Below, one piece after another: positions 1-10,925 of a stretch of 64,000 nt of DNA (positions are counted from its first letter, which is position 1; each line of letters begins with the position of its first letter). Source of the DNA: Mytilus galloprovincialis. Its lineage: Eukaryota; Mollusca; Bivalvia; Mytilida; Mytilidae. The DNA lies in the NCBI RefSeq assembly GCF_965363235.1, contig NC_134846.1, forward strand, positions 63,291,121-63,355,120, written 5' to 3'. Both the position numbers and the translations under genes were made by a program. A model generated the notes under the pieces. The model did no database searches, was not told the origin of the DNA, and saw only the letters and a list, made by a program, of their open reading frames with translations.

Positions 1-670
1 ATACTATAGTCTGTCTATAAAGATCCCAATTTAAAAGTTTTGACCATAAATAACCGAGCTTTTTATTTCCATTTTCACATTTTTCTCCACAAATCGCATT
101 TTACAAACGAATAACTATTTGGTTAAATACTACTAACTATGTGAATTCTTAAAATAAACATCAGATAGTATTTTATATTTTATATTTAGATCCCAATTCA
201 AAAGTTTTAACCATCAATAACCGAGATTTTTTTCATTTCCAGTTATTGGATTTTCTGTCTTAAAACATATATTCAACCAAAATTATTACCCAAATATTAA
301 TATTGATTCATACAGGACTTCACAAAATAAACATAAAATAGTATGTTCTTTTTTCTATATAGATCATGTTTTAAAAATTTTAACAATTAACAACGGAGAT
401 TTTCTACGTTTCCAGTTTTGACGTTTTATCACTAAAACAATCACTTAATTCGCCTCAAATCTACTTCAATATGAAAAAAATAAGTAGAGGACATCATAAT
501 AGTCTATTAAGATACCATTTCCTGTCTTCAACAAGCTTTAGGTAAAAAGAATGTAACATTAAATAACAATTATTCTTTTTTTCCAGTTTTCGTCAACTTT
601 TCTCTAAAAACCACATGTTTTACCCCAAAAATAACCTTTACCGCAATTTATATCAATGTATAGTTTAAGT
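1..670. repeat. Degenerate satellite, about four ~165-base units
   Basis: A unit starting near AGATCCCAATT followed by AAAAGTTTTNACCAT and ATAACCGAG recurs at about 22, 188, 360 and 510. Each is followed by a TTTCCAGTTTT box, an AT-rich stretch and a block ending in AAAATAAACAT or similar. Copies are clearly related but diverged, the last two most. It may extend left of the window. No coding potential is visible. Confidence 0.6.
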
Positions 671-1197
671 ATGTTGTTAGTATACGTCTATATTATAATT
701 TGCACCAAAAAAAACTTGTGTCATTATCAGTTGAATGTTGAGTGATTTTAGAGCTAAATTGACTAGGCTATCGACCAAAACACAATATTTGATGTCAAAA
801 GAGTTATAAAGACAGGGTTTGCCTAACAAATGATTATAGAAAGTATTACTAAATTCATCGTAGATCAACCTTGAGTAATGAAGTTGGACCTAAGTTTAAT
901 AATAGTTTTTCAATTAATCGATAGATAGTTTAGGAAAGGTATGTCATAACAATGTAAGTACTGAAGCGCTGACGACTGGTCTAATAATGTAATCGGTGAC
1001 GTATAGTTCACAAGCACTATAGAGGAGACTGGTATTTTACATTTAAAGGAGAACTTATAAATATGGTGCATCCGATTTTGATTTACCTTTCCCAATAGTA
1101 ATCACAAAAAAATTGAAAACCAAGAATGATCATGATTCTTGAATACGTAAGGTTATATAACAAATACGACAAATAATAATAATAAGATAAACCTCAC
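671..1197. other. AT-rich intronic sequence, no feature recognised
   Basis: This stretch lies downstream of the last visible exon of the left WSC gene, so it should be part of its next intron. No exon matching exon 6 of the central paralog was found. The short open frames here lack splice signals or recognisable motifs. Confidence 0.4.
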
Positions 1198-4100
1198 ATG
1201 AAGTGTTGTTACATCCATATAAATAGTTTGTATTGCAGTCACTGACAACAAACTTGCTTTTGTCTTTGGTTGTTGTAAGACACTCTCTTTCTATGTACTT
1301 TTTTGTTGGGTTCGTGTTTAAATCTGCAAATAAAATAAAACAACACTATATTATTTTCAAAGGTGTTGTAGATTTTGAGTATCGAGTAAAATTGATAAAA
1401 ATTAAAAAGAGTAAAACTGTAATCAAATAGAAGTGATTATTATGCAACTTCAATCATATTGATGTTTACCTTCAACAAATGTAAACACCAGGGCTGACCG
1501 ACCGGAACTACAAGGAGTGTGGCTGGCATTGGTACATTGCCTCCTGCAGTCATTTATATCACCGTTGATTTCAGGTTGATAAGTAAGGCAGTAGCAGGTA
1601 GTGTCCTAAAAAACAATGTTTGAATTTACAAACTCAAATGCAATACAATCGTTTGTGAAAAAAGAAAATAATGACTTTGGAGAGTAATAAAAAATGGATA
1701 AACGATCGATACTACTCTTAAAAAGTAAACAGTAACTAGTAACAAATTACGTTTAGCCTACAGATTGGGCGTTTTATCCAAAATTAATCTGCAAAGCGTT
1801 TGATATATGTTAAACAGTGACCAATTGTAATTTTAAATGTTGTTCTTCAAGAGCTATTCATATTTTTAATATATATATATATATATCTTTTAATCTAAGC
1901 ATTGAAACGGCACATAACATGCAGTTGATTACATGTGATTCTAATATTCACTAGATAGAATAAATAAAGGCAACAGTAGTTCGAAACACATAAATCGAGA
2001 GAAAATAACAAATCCGGGTTACAAACTAAAACTGAAGGAAACGCATTAAATATAAGAGGAGAACAACGACACAACATTAAAATGTAACACACATAGAAAC
2101 GAAGTAAGCATTAGACAAAATTCGATGAGAATAACAAATATAATATCAGAACTAAATACATGAATAACTGTATTTAGAAATGGTCACTTATTATTCCAGA
2201 TGGGGTTTTAAATATACTATAAACAGCAGCAGTTGCCCTTTTCTAGATTTAGACACTTTAATTTCTAAAGGGAAACTCCATACTAAATTGTACGACAAAA
2301 GAGACGATTTTTCATTCCCTATTGTTAATTTTCCTTTTTTAGACAGCGATGTGCCTTTAGCTCCATCATACGGTGTTTATATATCCAAACTCGTTCGGTA
2401 TGCCCGTGTGTGTAGTGATGTCATAGATTTTAACTCCATGCTAAAACTGGTACATTATCCAGTCAGGGATTTCGTAACCATAAATTATAATTACTTAAAA
2501 CTTTTATTAAATTCTTTCATAGATACAAAGAGTATGTAAGTTTGGCTGCACCTGTAGAAAACTCATAAAAAATGGTATTTCACATCCCAAATTTTACGGT
2601 TATAATATACTTAAAGCGCGGAAATCACTATGTGATCCGTGTAAACTCATTGAACCTTTAAACAAACTTGTTAGTAAGGGTTATCGTATCAATATTGTAA
2701 TTAGATCTCTAGATATAGTTTACATTGCCACAAATATCGATTTTGTCATTAGTAAATTAAAACATAACTAAATTGTATTTTCTTTTCAAACGGGATGTAT
2801 AGAGACACACACACGTTCATACGTGTTTCTCGTTTTTATATAGATTAGACCGTTGGTTTTCCCGTTTGAATGGGTCCTTTATAGCTTGCTGTTCGGTGTT
2901 AGCCAAGGCTCCGTGTATAAAGCCGTACCTGGACCTATAATGAGTCACTTTTATAAATTGTTATTTGGATTGAGAGTTGTCTCATTGGCACTATTACCAC
3001 ATCTTCCTATGTCTATATAATTTTCAATCATACATAAAAAGTACTGTGTAGCATAAAAAAAAACACATCAACGTTTCTTCCCTTTTTTTGCATTTACTTA
3101 TAACGAACCTTTATGAAAAAGTGTGTAGCAGTTATATAGTCGGAACAATGTCGTAAGCAATCGTCAGCCGTTTTTACACTTATCCCCAAATCCATATGCG
3201 AAAGACTTCTGCCACATCCTGTCAATTAAAGAAATAAAGTAATTCACCTAGTTTCTACTATGTTTTGTCTCTAATTGGCATTACAAACCAATATACAGCG
3301 CAACCTGCCTAATCCGCCACCTGAGTATTCCGACACCCTTCTTAATCCGATATTTTTTTTCTGGTCCCTAGGTATGTCGGATAACACTGGTTACACTGTA
3401 CTCGGAAGGGAACAATAAAATCAGTTAGAAAAAAGTAAAAACACAAAAATACTGAACGCCGAGGAAAATTAAAAAAGGAAAGTCCCAAATCAAATAGCAA
3501 ATTCAAAAGTTCAAACACATCAAACGAATGGATAACAACTGTCATATTCCTGATTTGGTACAGGCATTTTCTTATGTAGAAAATGGTGGATTTAACCTGG
3601 TTTTAAAGTCACAAGATTGAGAGGATAGATAAAAAGTGGGGAAAATCTTTTCGGAAGCTATTTTTGATTTGCATTAAGCCCCGGTCACAACAGATCGTAC
3701 GATTTTTTTGTCGTGGAAGATCTATAAAATAGTTGTCGTGGCACTGTCGTGCAAAATGGTCAAATCAGCTACGACATGTCACTAATAACGGTAAACGTTT
3801 AACGGCTATCGTACTGTTCAAGATTGGTAACACTGATTTTCCCGGAACTTATTTGGACCGATTGTTTACTATTGAATTCATAAAAAGTGTCATTTATATG
3901 AATTGGTTGTTGAAATTTAAAATGTTTACAATTCTTGGTTCCACATTTTTTTTTAAATCCATGACTGCTACAATTCTGACACGAGACATACCTATAAATG
4001 CAGCCCATCTTGTATGTTTAACCCCTGTTCCTGTCCAAGCCTTTTCTACTCCCTTATAAACCATATAGTCTGATGATTTATTAAACACGTCATCAGTGTT

Positions 4101-4751
4101 TATCATTTCTATCCCTGGAAGTGAGCACACCTGGGAATTCGTTGTCCAACTGCTTTCTGGGAGTCCGATGAAGAATGAACATCCTGCCAATAAACATGAT
4201 GATATACAACGTAATGAATACCATACATTGATAGAAATGCATTTAAATAATCAAAAGTAACTGATTTAATAGTTTGTTTAGATTAAATAGGATTACATTT
4301 CTATTTCAAAATAAATGAGATACCTTTACTAATTGATCACTTTTGTGGTGCAGAATTTGAGCAGAAATTGAGCAGCATCTATATTTTGCTGATTTGCAAC
4401 AATTTTACTTCCGTCGTTGTTAAGAATTCGAAGGGTACAGTGTAAAAAACATGGAACTGCTACTCTTTTGGAGAAACAAGCTGCTTGGTGGGATTCCTGA
4501 TGTTTTATAATTTATATACTATTTTGTGTTATGTGGACATTTCTTATTTGTTTTTTTGGTCAATCTGTGCTCTGTTGTTGGTGTTTTTATCGGAAAAAAA
4601 GCCCACAACCACTAACAGCAATATTATCCAAAAAAAAAATTGTAAATGTCAATAATATTGTGTCTTTTTACATACAAAGTAATTTAATAAATAACTTACC
4701 AGAAAATGAGATTAAAATGAACAAAATATACAACTGCATTATATCAATCAT
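1198..4751 (-). CDS. WSC-domain type I membrane protein, left paralog (exons 1-5 only)
   Basis: Five exons on the minus strand: 4700-4751, 3992-4183, 3109-3218, 1470-1605 and 1198-1323. Exon 1 encodes a signal peptide (MQLYILFILISFS; an in-frame ATG four codons upstream is possible). Exon 2 is a lectin-like module with the WTG pattern, ending in AFIG. Exons 3 and 4 make one WSC domain with eight cysteines, a fold known for carbohydrate binding in cell-surface sensors. Exon 5 carries a further cysteine-rich segment. Acceptors and donors are canonical (for example CAG before exon 2, GTAAGT after exon 1). Exons 2, 3 and 4 have exactly the lengths of the central gene; exon 5 is one codon shorter. 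The rest of the gene, including the membrane segment, lies beyond the left edge. A role as a cell-surface recognition receptor is inferred; no ligand can be named. Confidence 0.8.
1869..1886. repeat. (TA)n microsatellite
   Basis: A short TA dinucleotide run in the intron between exons 3 and 4 of the left WSC gene. Confidence 0.8.
1895..2170 (-). mobile_element. Penelope-like element 3' UTR fragment
   Basis: The sequence matches, in the same orientation, the stretch downstream of the reverse transcriptase at 24205-24520 and the copy at 15806-16196 (shared words GGAAACGCATTA, GAGGAGAACAACGACACAAC and CTAAATACATGAAT). It is therefore read as the 3' UTR of a minus-strand Penelope-like copy. It abuts a plus-strand copy at 2180. 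Confidence 0.6.
2180..2771 (+). pseudogene. Penelope-like reverse transcriptase, C-terminal fragment
   Basis: The frame carries the block KLYDKRDDFSFPIVNFPF followed by SYGVYISKLVRYAR, the same block as in the element at 24701-25294 and the fragment at 38230-38395. After a frameshift near 2530 the reading continues with ISHPKFYG and the terminal block LNKLVSKGYRIDIVIRSL, ending at TAA 2769-2771. The palm motifs are missing, so only the thumb and C-terminal part remains. It is non-functional and lies in an intron of the left WSC gene, antisense to it. Confidence 0.75.
2772..3010 (+). mobile_element. Penelope-like 3' UTR, plus strand
   Basis: This continues directly from the RT fragment. It contains GTTGGTTTTCCCGTTT, TAGCTTGCTGTTCGGTGT, CCAAGGCTCCGTGT and GAGAGTTGTCTCATTGGCAC. 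The same words recur in the same order at 34990-35215 and in part at 39711-39825, so this is a repeat family 3' end. Confidence 0.65.
3470..3610. repeat. Dispersed repeat (CATCAAACGAATG family)
   Basis: The words CAAAAGTTCAAACACATC, CAAACGAATGGATAACAACT and GGTACAGGCATTTTCTTATG recur at 31840-31985 and 34685-34790, and in the opposite orientation at 33380-33545 and 42300-42480. Five diverged copies in one window show a high-copy family. It has no coding frame of its own. Confidence 0.6.
3675..3782. repeat. Short fragment of the TCGTGG/CACGAC fold-back family
   Basis: It begins CCCCGGTCACAACAGATCG and carries repeated TCGTCGTGG-like and CTACGACATG words. The composition and the CCCCGGTC-type terminus resemble the ends of the large fold-back element at 15133-17182. 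Confidence 0.4.
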
Positions 4752-5221
4752 TTCTATTTCATAAATATCTATATAATGATTAAATGTATTTTAATTATGT
4801 CCTTATATGACTTATATGACTTCATAAATGACCTCATTGTGCCAGAAAAAATGTAATTTCAACTAAATTTGGTCATGCTAAAGAGTGACAAAGAAGGGGG
4901 TTTGATTTTATTCATTTTTTTTTGTACAATCCGTAATGTATATGGTTTCTTTTAGTCATTAATTTCTGAATTAGTCCTTTGTGGTTAAGATATTTTATCA
5001 TTTAGATATTGTGTCAAACATAATTAACTACGTGTTGATCGGTGTTGCCTGTGGTGGACTGTTATCAATATTGAATAGTCTTCAAGTAGTCAATGGCACT
5101 GCTGGTGGAGATTTATCACAAGCCCAGTAGTCAACACTTTTTGTGCTGACATGAATTATCATTGATATGGTTATATTTATAGATTAACTGTTTACAAAAT
5201 TTAATAGAATTTTTGAAATAC
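4752..5221. other. 5' flank of the left WSC gene
   Basis: The first ~100 bases upstream of exon 1 (minus strand) resemble the 5' flank of the central gene, including the TATA-like box noted separately. The remainder is AT-rich without a recognised element. Confidence 0.5.
4801..4809 (-). promoter_or_regulatory. TATA-like box of the left WSC gene
   Basis: On the minus strand the box reads CATATAAGG and lies about 60 bases upstream of the conserved initiation codon at 4739. The same box, TATATAAGGACAT, sits 58 bases upstream of the central gene's ATG, in a homologous flank. Position and conservation support a core promoter; the transcription start is not known. Confidence 0.45.
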
Positions 5222-5425
5222 TAAGGCTTTTCTACCTAAGGAATAGATTACCTTAGCTGTATTTGGCAAAACTTTTAGGAATTTTGGTCCTTAATTCTCT
5301 TCAACTTCGTACTTTATTTGGCCTTTTTTCACTTTTTTGGATTCGAGAGTCTTTTGTAGACGAACCGCACGTCTGGCGGATATACAAAATTTAGTCCTGA
5401 TATCTATGATGAGTTTATTTACATG
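5222..5425 (+). repeat. Retrozyme-like repeat, hammerhead core deleted
   Basis: The copy shares TATTTGGCAAAACTTTTAG, GAATTTTGG and CTCTTCAACTT with the repeat at 41640-41795. It keeps GTCTTTTGTAGACGAACCG, the stem II region, but the CACTGATGA segment of the hammerhead core is absent and GAAAC has become GAACC. It cannot be an active ribozyme. Confidence 0.6.
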
Positions 5426-5702
5426 ATTCAAGTAATAAATCGTAATTGTTCAACCTTCAGTTTCCTACTGATAGATATTAAGTGAGACGAGTCTCTGTAG
5501 GATAGGTTAACCAAAATATTGAGATGATGTTAGGATTCCTCCTAAAGGACAACTACTTCCTAATAATAATGTCACTAGATAACCCATTGTTTAGTAAGTG
5601 CTCTTATCACAATTATTCGTGATTTGCCATTGATTTTTAGTTTTCAATGTAGGTTTGCTTTAACTTTCGATTGTATAAATATAGATTCCTACACTGCAAC
5701 AA

Positions 5703-5822
5703 GTGTATTACGATATTTCTCCACTCGAGACAGTTAAATTTTATTATTTAAAGCGCGAGGCTTGCCGAGCTCTTTAAATAACTAAAATTTAACTGTCGAG
5801 AGTGGAGAAATATCGTAATACA
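5703..5822. repeat. Near-perfect palindrome (fold-back element)
   Basis: Arms of about 50 bases, 5703-5752 and 5772-5822, are inverted copies (GTGTATTACGATATTTCTCC and its complement) around a short loop with GCGCGAGGCTTGCCGAGC. The loop is itself partly self-complementary. This looks like a non-autonomous fold-back or MITE-type insertion. Confidence 0.8.
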
Positions 5823-6239
5823 CAAGTTATAGTGTCGGAATCTGTTTCTCTAATGATTTTTATCCTTCTTTTTCAAAGATTTTCAGAAACTTGTGTTCTT
5901 TATATGCGACGTCACCAGGCATGGTCGCCTTTTTTCATGACGTCACAATATGAGAATTCTGAAGAAAACAAAACATTTAGACGTCATAATCAAATTTCGA
6001 CTAATCATTTGCCGAGAACAGATTTTTCACTAGTGAGGAGAAATATTTTTCTCACACCGGTCAGGAAATGTGAAAATAGCGCAAAAATTAGAGAAAAAAA
6101 CCTTATTAAGTAAATGTTAAAGACTTCATCAACGTGTATGTACCATTAACATATTTTAAAAAGAATTCCATAATGGGTAACACTTGTAAATCGGAAATAG
6201 TTCACATAAACATCTTACTTTTTGCAAAGATGGTTTTTT

Positions 6240-7110
6240 ATTCCTCCGCCGTAGCGGAGGGGGCATTACGTTTTACCTTTGTCCGTCTGTACGTACGTCG
6301 GTTTCCGTTCTCTAACTTAAGTTTGCCTTAACCAAATGTTATGAAATATTTATGAAAGGTACCAGGATTATGATTTAATACGCCAGAAGCGCGTTTCGTC
6401 TACATCAGACTCATCTTATACACAATGATTATCACCACTAAACACATATAAGGTTTGAATTTTGATTGTGTCTCTTTAACCGTTATAGAGTTATGCCCCT
6501 TTACAAATGGAAAAATGCTAAATTTTTCGTTTCCGTTCTCTAACTTAAGTTTGCCATAACCAAATCGTATGAAACTTATACACAATGCTTATTACTACAA
6601 TATACAGATCCAGTTTGATTTTTGGTGCCGTCACTTTTACAGTACTAGAGTTATGCCCTTTAAAAATGGAAAAATTGCTGAAAATTTTCAAAAATGTCAA
6701 TCAATAAAAATAAATTAATTGGAACTATCTTCCTTTGCCCATGATTATAATTGAATCAATTTCAATCAATGCTTTTTAAAATCTTCTTTGAAAATTGGAG
6801 TTATCTTTCTTTGTTCAGAATGGTATTTGAATCAACTAAAACCAATGCGTTATACAATGCAATATTCCTTTACTACCGATAAATAAAAGCAATCTTTACC
6901 ATTCTGTGCTTACAAGCACTTAGATTACCATTCTAGGGTTAGGCCCTTTACAAATGGAAAAATTGCTTATTTTTTTTCATTTCTGTTCATGTAACTTAAG
7001 TTTGTCTCGACTTAATTCAATGATGCTTATTACCACTAAACTCGGTTCAAGTTCAAATTTTGGCAGCTTCACTTTTACAGTTCTTTAACTATGTCCCTTT
7101 GTAACATTAT
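6240..7110. repeat. CCGCCGTAGCGGAGG repeat with ~225-base internal repeats
   Basis: The left end is a short hairpin (CTCCGCCGTAGCGGAG). The block CGTTCTCTAACTTAAGTTTGC occurs at about 6305 and 6535 and a diverged form near 6975-7005, each followed by text containing TATGAAA, TGCTTATTAC and GTTATGCCC. This is a tandemly organised interspersed repeat. A piece of the retrozyme repeat in minus orientation (about 6358-6412) interrupts the first unit. Confidence 0.55.
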
Positions 7111-7595
7111 ATGCTAGCGGGGGCATCATTTGTGTCGCTATCAACACATTCCCCATTTATTTTTTCTAACCTCTGTTAAAGTTATTGTGATATGTTTGTA
7201 GCTGCTTACATGTACACATGTAGATTTAAAGGTACAAAACAACACTTTAAGATAGACGACCATTGATATGTCCAAACTAAAACAAACAAAATGTTCAGCA
7301 ACAAGTCCTTCAATCACTTCTATGAAAACTTCATTTGAAACAAAATATATTATTGGTGTTTAAATTAAAATATTCAGGTTAAACGAAAATTAAGAACATA
7401 TCAATCATTCAATTAATCGTTTTTAGTCCAGACTATTTCAATATAAGTAAAGAATGAATGCATACATTTAACTAAATAACTGGTGGCTAGTAAGTCCTCA
7501 CACAGTCGGCTTTAATTTTGATGTAAATGTATCTGCTTTATACACACTTGGCTAATCCGCGTTTGAAGAAATAATAAAGTAAAATAAGATTAAAA
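7111..7595. other. Intergenic AT-rich DNA, nothing recognised
   Basis: No splice-bounded exon, conserved motif or repeat family was recognised here. Confidence 0.4.
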
Positions 7596-7635
7596 AGGAA
7601 AATAAGATTAAAATTATCAACATATATAATTGCAT
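7596..7635 (-). pseudogene. Orphan signal-peptide exon of the WSC family
   Basis: On the minus strand from ATG at 7633-7635 the reading is MQLYMLIILILFS, very close to the exon 1 peptides of the left (MQLYILFILISFS) and central (MQLCVLFIWISFT) genes. The GT donor expected next is absent; instead the sequence enters an AT-rich duplication (AAGATTAAAA twice). No exon 2-like sequence follows. It is read as the remnant of a fourth paralog. Confidence 0.45.
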
Positions 7636-8222
7636 TGAAACATACATTTTTGATAAATGATTGATATATAAAATCTTATTCTGATATATATCAAGTATTT
7701 TCTCGTATGAACTCGGCACTTAGGAAATGTTATCTCCGCTAAATGCTGGTTATTTCTGAATTTTTATTGTGACTACGGCTTTTGAATTACTTGGGTTACT
7801 GATAGTTTTCTCGATATGTTTATCCATGTTGTCTCCTAAATGCTGTTTTACTTATAAAATACACAAGGAATAGAATAAAAATAATCGTGATATTGTCTGA
7901 AATTGTTTTTTTTTTTAATTTTATATATGACTAGATTGAAATCGAAGTTTTGAATTGCAACAGGCCACTTTGGACCACCTTTGTCAATATGGGTAAAGCA
8001 AAATGATATTAAGACATTTTAACGGAGTGAGAGCAAGGCGAATCTTTTGACATCAATGCAGAACCTCACCGAATACATGTCTTTGATATAAAAAGGGCAC
8101 AAGCTACGAAATATATATAAAAAATTTAATCATTAATGAAAGTGAAATAGTGAACTAATATTTCGTTTTTATAAGCCAGTATGGTTCATTTTTTCAAAAT
8201 AGGCCCAGAAACATTGATGATG

Positions 8223-8248
8223 AATTATTCACTTGCAAGTGAATAATT
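8223..8248. repeat. 26-base perfect palindrome
   Basis: AATTATTCACTTG is followed immediately by its exact reverse complement. No loop separates the arms. It could be a protein-binding dyad or a chance or repeat-derived inversion. Confidence 0.7.
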
Positions 8249-8464
8249 TGACCTCATTGAATCCGTATCCATGTGACCCCTAAGTCGGAGATTGATTACA
8301 CATGAATTATACGTGTTCAGTTATTAAAAGGACAAGAACTAAAACATTGAAAGTGAAACAAAGGTAAATCATTTGAAAGACTGATCCGATCCACAAACAC
8401 TCGTTCTTGTACAGGTAAAAACGATGATTTACATATACATGTATTTCTACCTATAATATGAAAT

Positions 8465-8650
8465 TAGACAGCCATGGAAAAATTCCATTGCACGAGTTCG
8501 CATTCTATTTATATATATATATTTATGTTTATATTGTTTATATGACCGTCGGCAGTCTTCGGACGAAAACTCGATAGTTAATTAATAGATGGTGTCTAGA
8601 ATAAAATAATACGAAACGTTAATAAATATTATCGAGCCCATGTCTTGTTA
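8465..8650. repeat. Dispersed repeat shared with 19470-19640
   Basis: The words ATTGCACG, TTATGTTTATATT, ACCGTCGGCAGTCTTCGG and CTCGAT occur in the same order as at 19470-19640. The two copies are diverged. No coding frame is seen. Confidence 0.45.
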
Positions 8651-10654
8651 GTTGTTTTTTATTTGAATAAACGTTAAGTATTTTATAAATCAAAGATGAT
8701 CGGTGACATAAATTTGACAGCCAATGCTTTTTTAAAACTACTAAAATAAAATAGCGCCTTACTGAACCTACTGCTTTATTTTATGTAAGAGAATGATTAT
8801 TCCTTTCATCGTGATTAAGTACAAGGGTTAGGGAGTACTTCTAAAAGAGTAAGGAATGATAATTATTCTATTTATTCCTAGAATTTCTTTATTATCATTA
8901 GGAGATTTCCTGGTATATCTCATTTTGCATATAAAACGTAGATGAAATTGTCTGTTGGAGGAATACAATTAATTGATTTTTTCTTCAAGTTTAATTTAAG
9001 CATTTGGAAAGAACAAAACAAAATACCTTATAACAACAATTCCTTTGGATTCAAGCAACTAGGAAATCAAAGATCTTAGATAAGACACTTTTTGATTGTA
9101 AAATAAGAAATTTTCAAATTGTAACTGATTAAATGATATTATGTTTCTTGCTTTTCCTTACAGAAAATTCAGACAGTGTGTGAATGTGCCAAATGATGAT
9201 TGTCAGATAGAACCTCAACAAGTTTTGTCTTTGTTTTAAGGAATCTTTTGTTTTATAGCTACATGAATAGGCTATTTGCTAATTCCCGTAATTGACCCTG
9301 TCATTAGAGATCCCTTTGTGAGTTGTCTCCTTTATGAGAGACATTACTTCTTATTTACAATGGAGAGCTACCAAAAAGAGCAGATTTACCTGTGCGTGAT
9401 GTGAGTAGTCTTTAAGGTTTTCAAATATTTTGATAACATTAATTTGTTGTTAATCTAAAAACTTCTGATATCAGAAAATATTTTGTATGAAAAATTGATT
9501 AAACCGTCGATACATCACTTTCAATTCATCATGCTTTGCATTTCTGACGCCAATTTTGTCCGATATGGAACCAGTCTTAAGATTGCCAAAGTAAGTAATT
9601 TGTTTAAAAAGTGTGTAATAAAAAAAATCAAATCGGTAATTTGCAAATTGACTATTGATACATGATATTTCGCTGTTAGAGAAAAATCCCTAAAGTTACG
9701 CAACTAACACAGATACGTTTTGGTGGCGTCAATTATTATTTTTTATAGGAAAGATAAATGTGTGTACGTCTACCAGATAACTCATCGGGTTAGACGACCT
9801 GTTGCGTCCACTAGTAGTATTCTTAGCATTGCTTTCCCCACGTTATTTTTCCATAGCGATACAGACTATTTGGTTGCCTATAATTGCTTACATCTACTTC
9901 ATTCAAATTTCAAGTTTGGTAGGCAGCTGTCCCATATAGGTCATACCACATCTCTATTTTTATGCCAGTCACGATGAAATGCTGCATTTCATACATGTCT
10001 TATTTTATGCGTATAGACTGCTTAGTTGTTTAGTTGTTTTTAGTTATCGAATTCAATCGAAATAAATATGACTCCGGTATATATTGTTTGCTATAGTCGA
10101 TCGTTTAGTTCTGTTATTTATGTGAACTATCCACTTTTTAATCTTACTTGGAGTGCATAATTTTTGTTATTACATTTTGTATTGATACATCATATTCTTT
10201 CTTATGTTTTTACAACTAAAATTTAAATCTGAATCTGCTTTCCATGATATACAATCACCTAAAATCAATCTTCAACGCATTTGAACAGGAATAGCTCGGT
10301 AATGTCACTAGTAGTGCAGATACTGCTGACCCCTGAATCATCAGATTGTACCCCTTCATTCCTTTGGATAGTGTTGCTAAATCTTTAGTATGCTTTATAG
10401 TGTTTAATAGTCTTGTAGAAATGTAATAATAATGGCAGCTTGGACATTTTGAAATATTAAAGAATATCATATATTTTATAAACATTAGAACTTACCATTA
10501 AGAGACGTAGAATGTATCAAAACAGCAAGTTGTACAGCAAGGTTCATTTCTCAAAGTCAACTTAGATGTTATGATGTAGAATTCTTTTTGCAATAAAAGT
10601 GTTAACTTTTGAAATTTGAAACACTTATTTTCTTTTTCTCTTGAATCATTCCAG
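8651..10654. other. Intergenic DNA, no gene recognised
   Basis: AT-rich sequence between the left and central WSC genes. A somewhat less AT-rich part (about 9720-9990) is open on the plus strand for 85 codons but shows no domain, splice context or start context, so it is not called a gene. Confidence 0.35.
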
Positions 10655-10925
10655 CCTTTTATTATTGAAACTATTCTATGACTATATTTGGTTAGTATTG
10701 TATGAATTTGCTATTTTCTATGGCCACATTTGTTAATCGTTGGCGGATCAAAGTGCGAAAAAGCTTCAACAATCTGACAATTTAACGAGTGTTTCCTGAA
10801 CAAAGATTAATAATGTCAAGTTTAACTGTTGGAAAGTCCTTTTTGTCTTTTTTATGTCAATAATTTATCGCGTTCACTATTTTTTTCTGGATGATATAAT
10901 ATCAGCCAGAAATATCGTATCAAAA
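10655..10925. repeat. Duplicated 3' flank, paired with 35935-36210
   Basis: The order of words (GACTATATTTGGTNA, ATTGTAT, CAATCTGACAATTTAA, GAGTGTTTCC, CAGCNAGNAATATCGT) matches 35935-36210. The blocks lie about 3 and 2.5 kb downstream of the central and right WSC gene tails in the same orientation. They are best read as the far edge of the segmental duplication that copied the gene 3' ends. Confidence 0.5.

Noticed and set aside
3733-4059. A 108-codon plus-strand frame overlapping the left gene's exon 2
   Set aside because: It is antisense to a splice-bounded, paralog-conserved exon.
9720-9977. An 85-codon plus-strand frame as a host gene
   Set aside because: No domain, start context or splice signals; not supported beyond being open.
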